From NCBI GenBank assembly GCA_037968895.1, contig JBBKWJ010000213.1, positions 1 through 14,345 of the forward strand: a DNA stretch of 14,345 bases. Direction: 5' to 3'. The notes beneath the pieces are model-generated. The model was not told the DNA's origin, did not search any database, and was given only the letters and a program-made list of their open reading frames with translations. The stretch comes from JBBKWJ01 sp037968895 (GTDB taxonomy: Bacteria > Actinomycetota > Acidimicrobiia > Acidimicrobiales > SZUA-35). Positions 14,009 through 14,345 of the stretch are shown here, in pieces; positions within the stretch are counted from its first letter, which is position 1, and each line of letters opens with the position of its first letter. The translations under genes and the position numbers were made by a program.

Positions 14009-14345
14009 GCAGCCACGAAGACACCGACTCGCCCGAGGTTGTCCCCCATATCGGCACGCTTAACGAGGGTTCGCTTCATGCCCGGCTCAAGCAGCTCTAC
14101 GCCCAGCCTGGTGACCAGTTCGAGGTTCCCATTGGGGGCTTCGTCGCCGACATCGCGCGAGGCAAACAGCTCATCGAGATCCAGACCTCAGCCTTTGGAG
14201 CGATGGCCTCGAAGCTCGATCGGCTGCTAGAGGAGTACGAGATTCTGATCGTTCATCCCATCGCGGTCGGGACCTGGCTCGAACGACCAGAGAAACAGCG
14301 GCGCAAGTCGCCGAAGAAGGGGTCTGTCGCCGACATCTTTGATGA
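14005..14345 (+). CDS. N-terminal 113 residues of an uncharacterised, possibly PD-(D/E)XK nuclease-fold protein
   Basis: ATG 14005 overlaps the sulfatase stop codon as ATGA, so the gene is probably translated by coupling. The frame is open to the window edge. The visible part is HIGTLNEGSLHARLKQLYA, then GGFVADIARGKQLIEIQTSAFG at 44-65 in two strands, a helix and ILIVHPIAVGTWLERP at 80-95, then a basic stretch RRKSPKKG at 99-106. Asp49 followed by Glu58-x-Gln60 across a short hairpin, with Glu21 or Glu40 before it, matches the spacing of PD-(D/E)XK nuclease cores in which Gln may replace the last Lys. It recalls an uncharacterised DUF8091-like family, from memory only. DNA or RNA cleavage is inference; the role beside a sulfatase is unknown. 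Confidence 0.7.
   Translation, partial: MSSHEDTDSPEVVPHIGTLNEGSLHARLKQLYAQPGDQFEVPIGGFVADIARGKQLIEIQTSAFGAMASKLDRLLEEYEILIVHPIAVGTWLERPEKQRRKSPKKGSVADIFD

Noticed and set aside
1..14345. Mobile elements, phage genes, CRISPR array, tRNA or rRNA
   Set aside because: No transposase or integrase motifs, no regularly spaced direct repeats and no cloverleaf-like sequence were seen on either strand.

Overview
The window looks like a chromosomal segment of an actinobacterium of moderately high GC. I would guess a marine or freshwater Acidimicrobiia-type lineage, but that assignment is inference from gene types and gene style only. Supporting signs are an actinobacterial-type MMPL transporter, an Rv1867-like thiolase-fold protein, a mycobacterial-type large arylsulfatase, an orphan MsiK/UgpC-type ATPase and many leaderless-looking promoters. 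Most of the window is core metabolism, transport and detoxification. I see no tRNA, rRNA, CRISPR array, insertion sequence or phage gene, and no gene-free stretch longer than 300 bases.

Layout. 1-1502 (-): N-terminal 500 codons of an MMPL/RND-type exporter, cut by the window edge. 1503-1671: divergent promoter region with two nested inverted repeats. 1672-3617 (+): a small four-helix membrane protein and a thiolase-fold protein. 3634-7850 (-): a zinc-dependent MDR dehydrogenase, aroA (EPSP synthase), a membrane-anchored coiled-coil protein and a glyoxalase-like VOC protein; the order of transcription is VOC, coiled-coil, aroA, dehydrogenase. 7887-8081 (+): a doubtful 64-aa ORF. 8201-9391 (-): ABC ATPase of the MsiK/UgpC type, with a strong hairpin behind it. 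9516-9728 (+): small zinc-ribbon protein. 9748-11659 (-): NAD(H) diphosphatase NudC and a two-helix potassium channel with RCK domains. 11729-14345 (+): large arylsulfatase, overlapped by four bases by a partial gene whose visible part resembles a PD-(D/E)XK nuclease fold.

The genes do not form one pathway. Two transcription units are plausible: coiled-coil gene plus aroA (12-base gap), and sulfatase plus the partial gene (ATGA overlap). Several convergent gene ends carry stem-loops.

The most consistent unexplained signal is regulatory. Seven genes have a -10-like hexamer placed 6 or 7 bases before the start codon and no Shine-Dalgarno sequence, so they look leaderless. Four others have a clear Shine-Dalgarno and usually a GTG start. 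This split also corrects several start codons. Second-look items are the dyads upstream of the MMPL gene, the missing Asp-Tyr pair in that transporter, the missing nucleophile Cys in the thiolase-fold protein, and the putative nuclease-fold gene coupled to a sulfatase. I found no convincing new multi-gene system.
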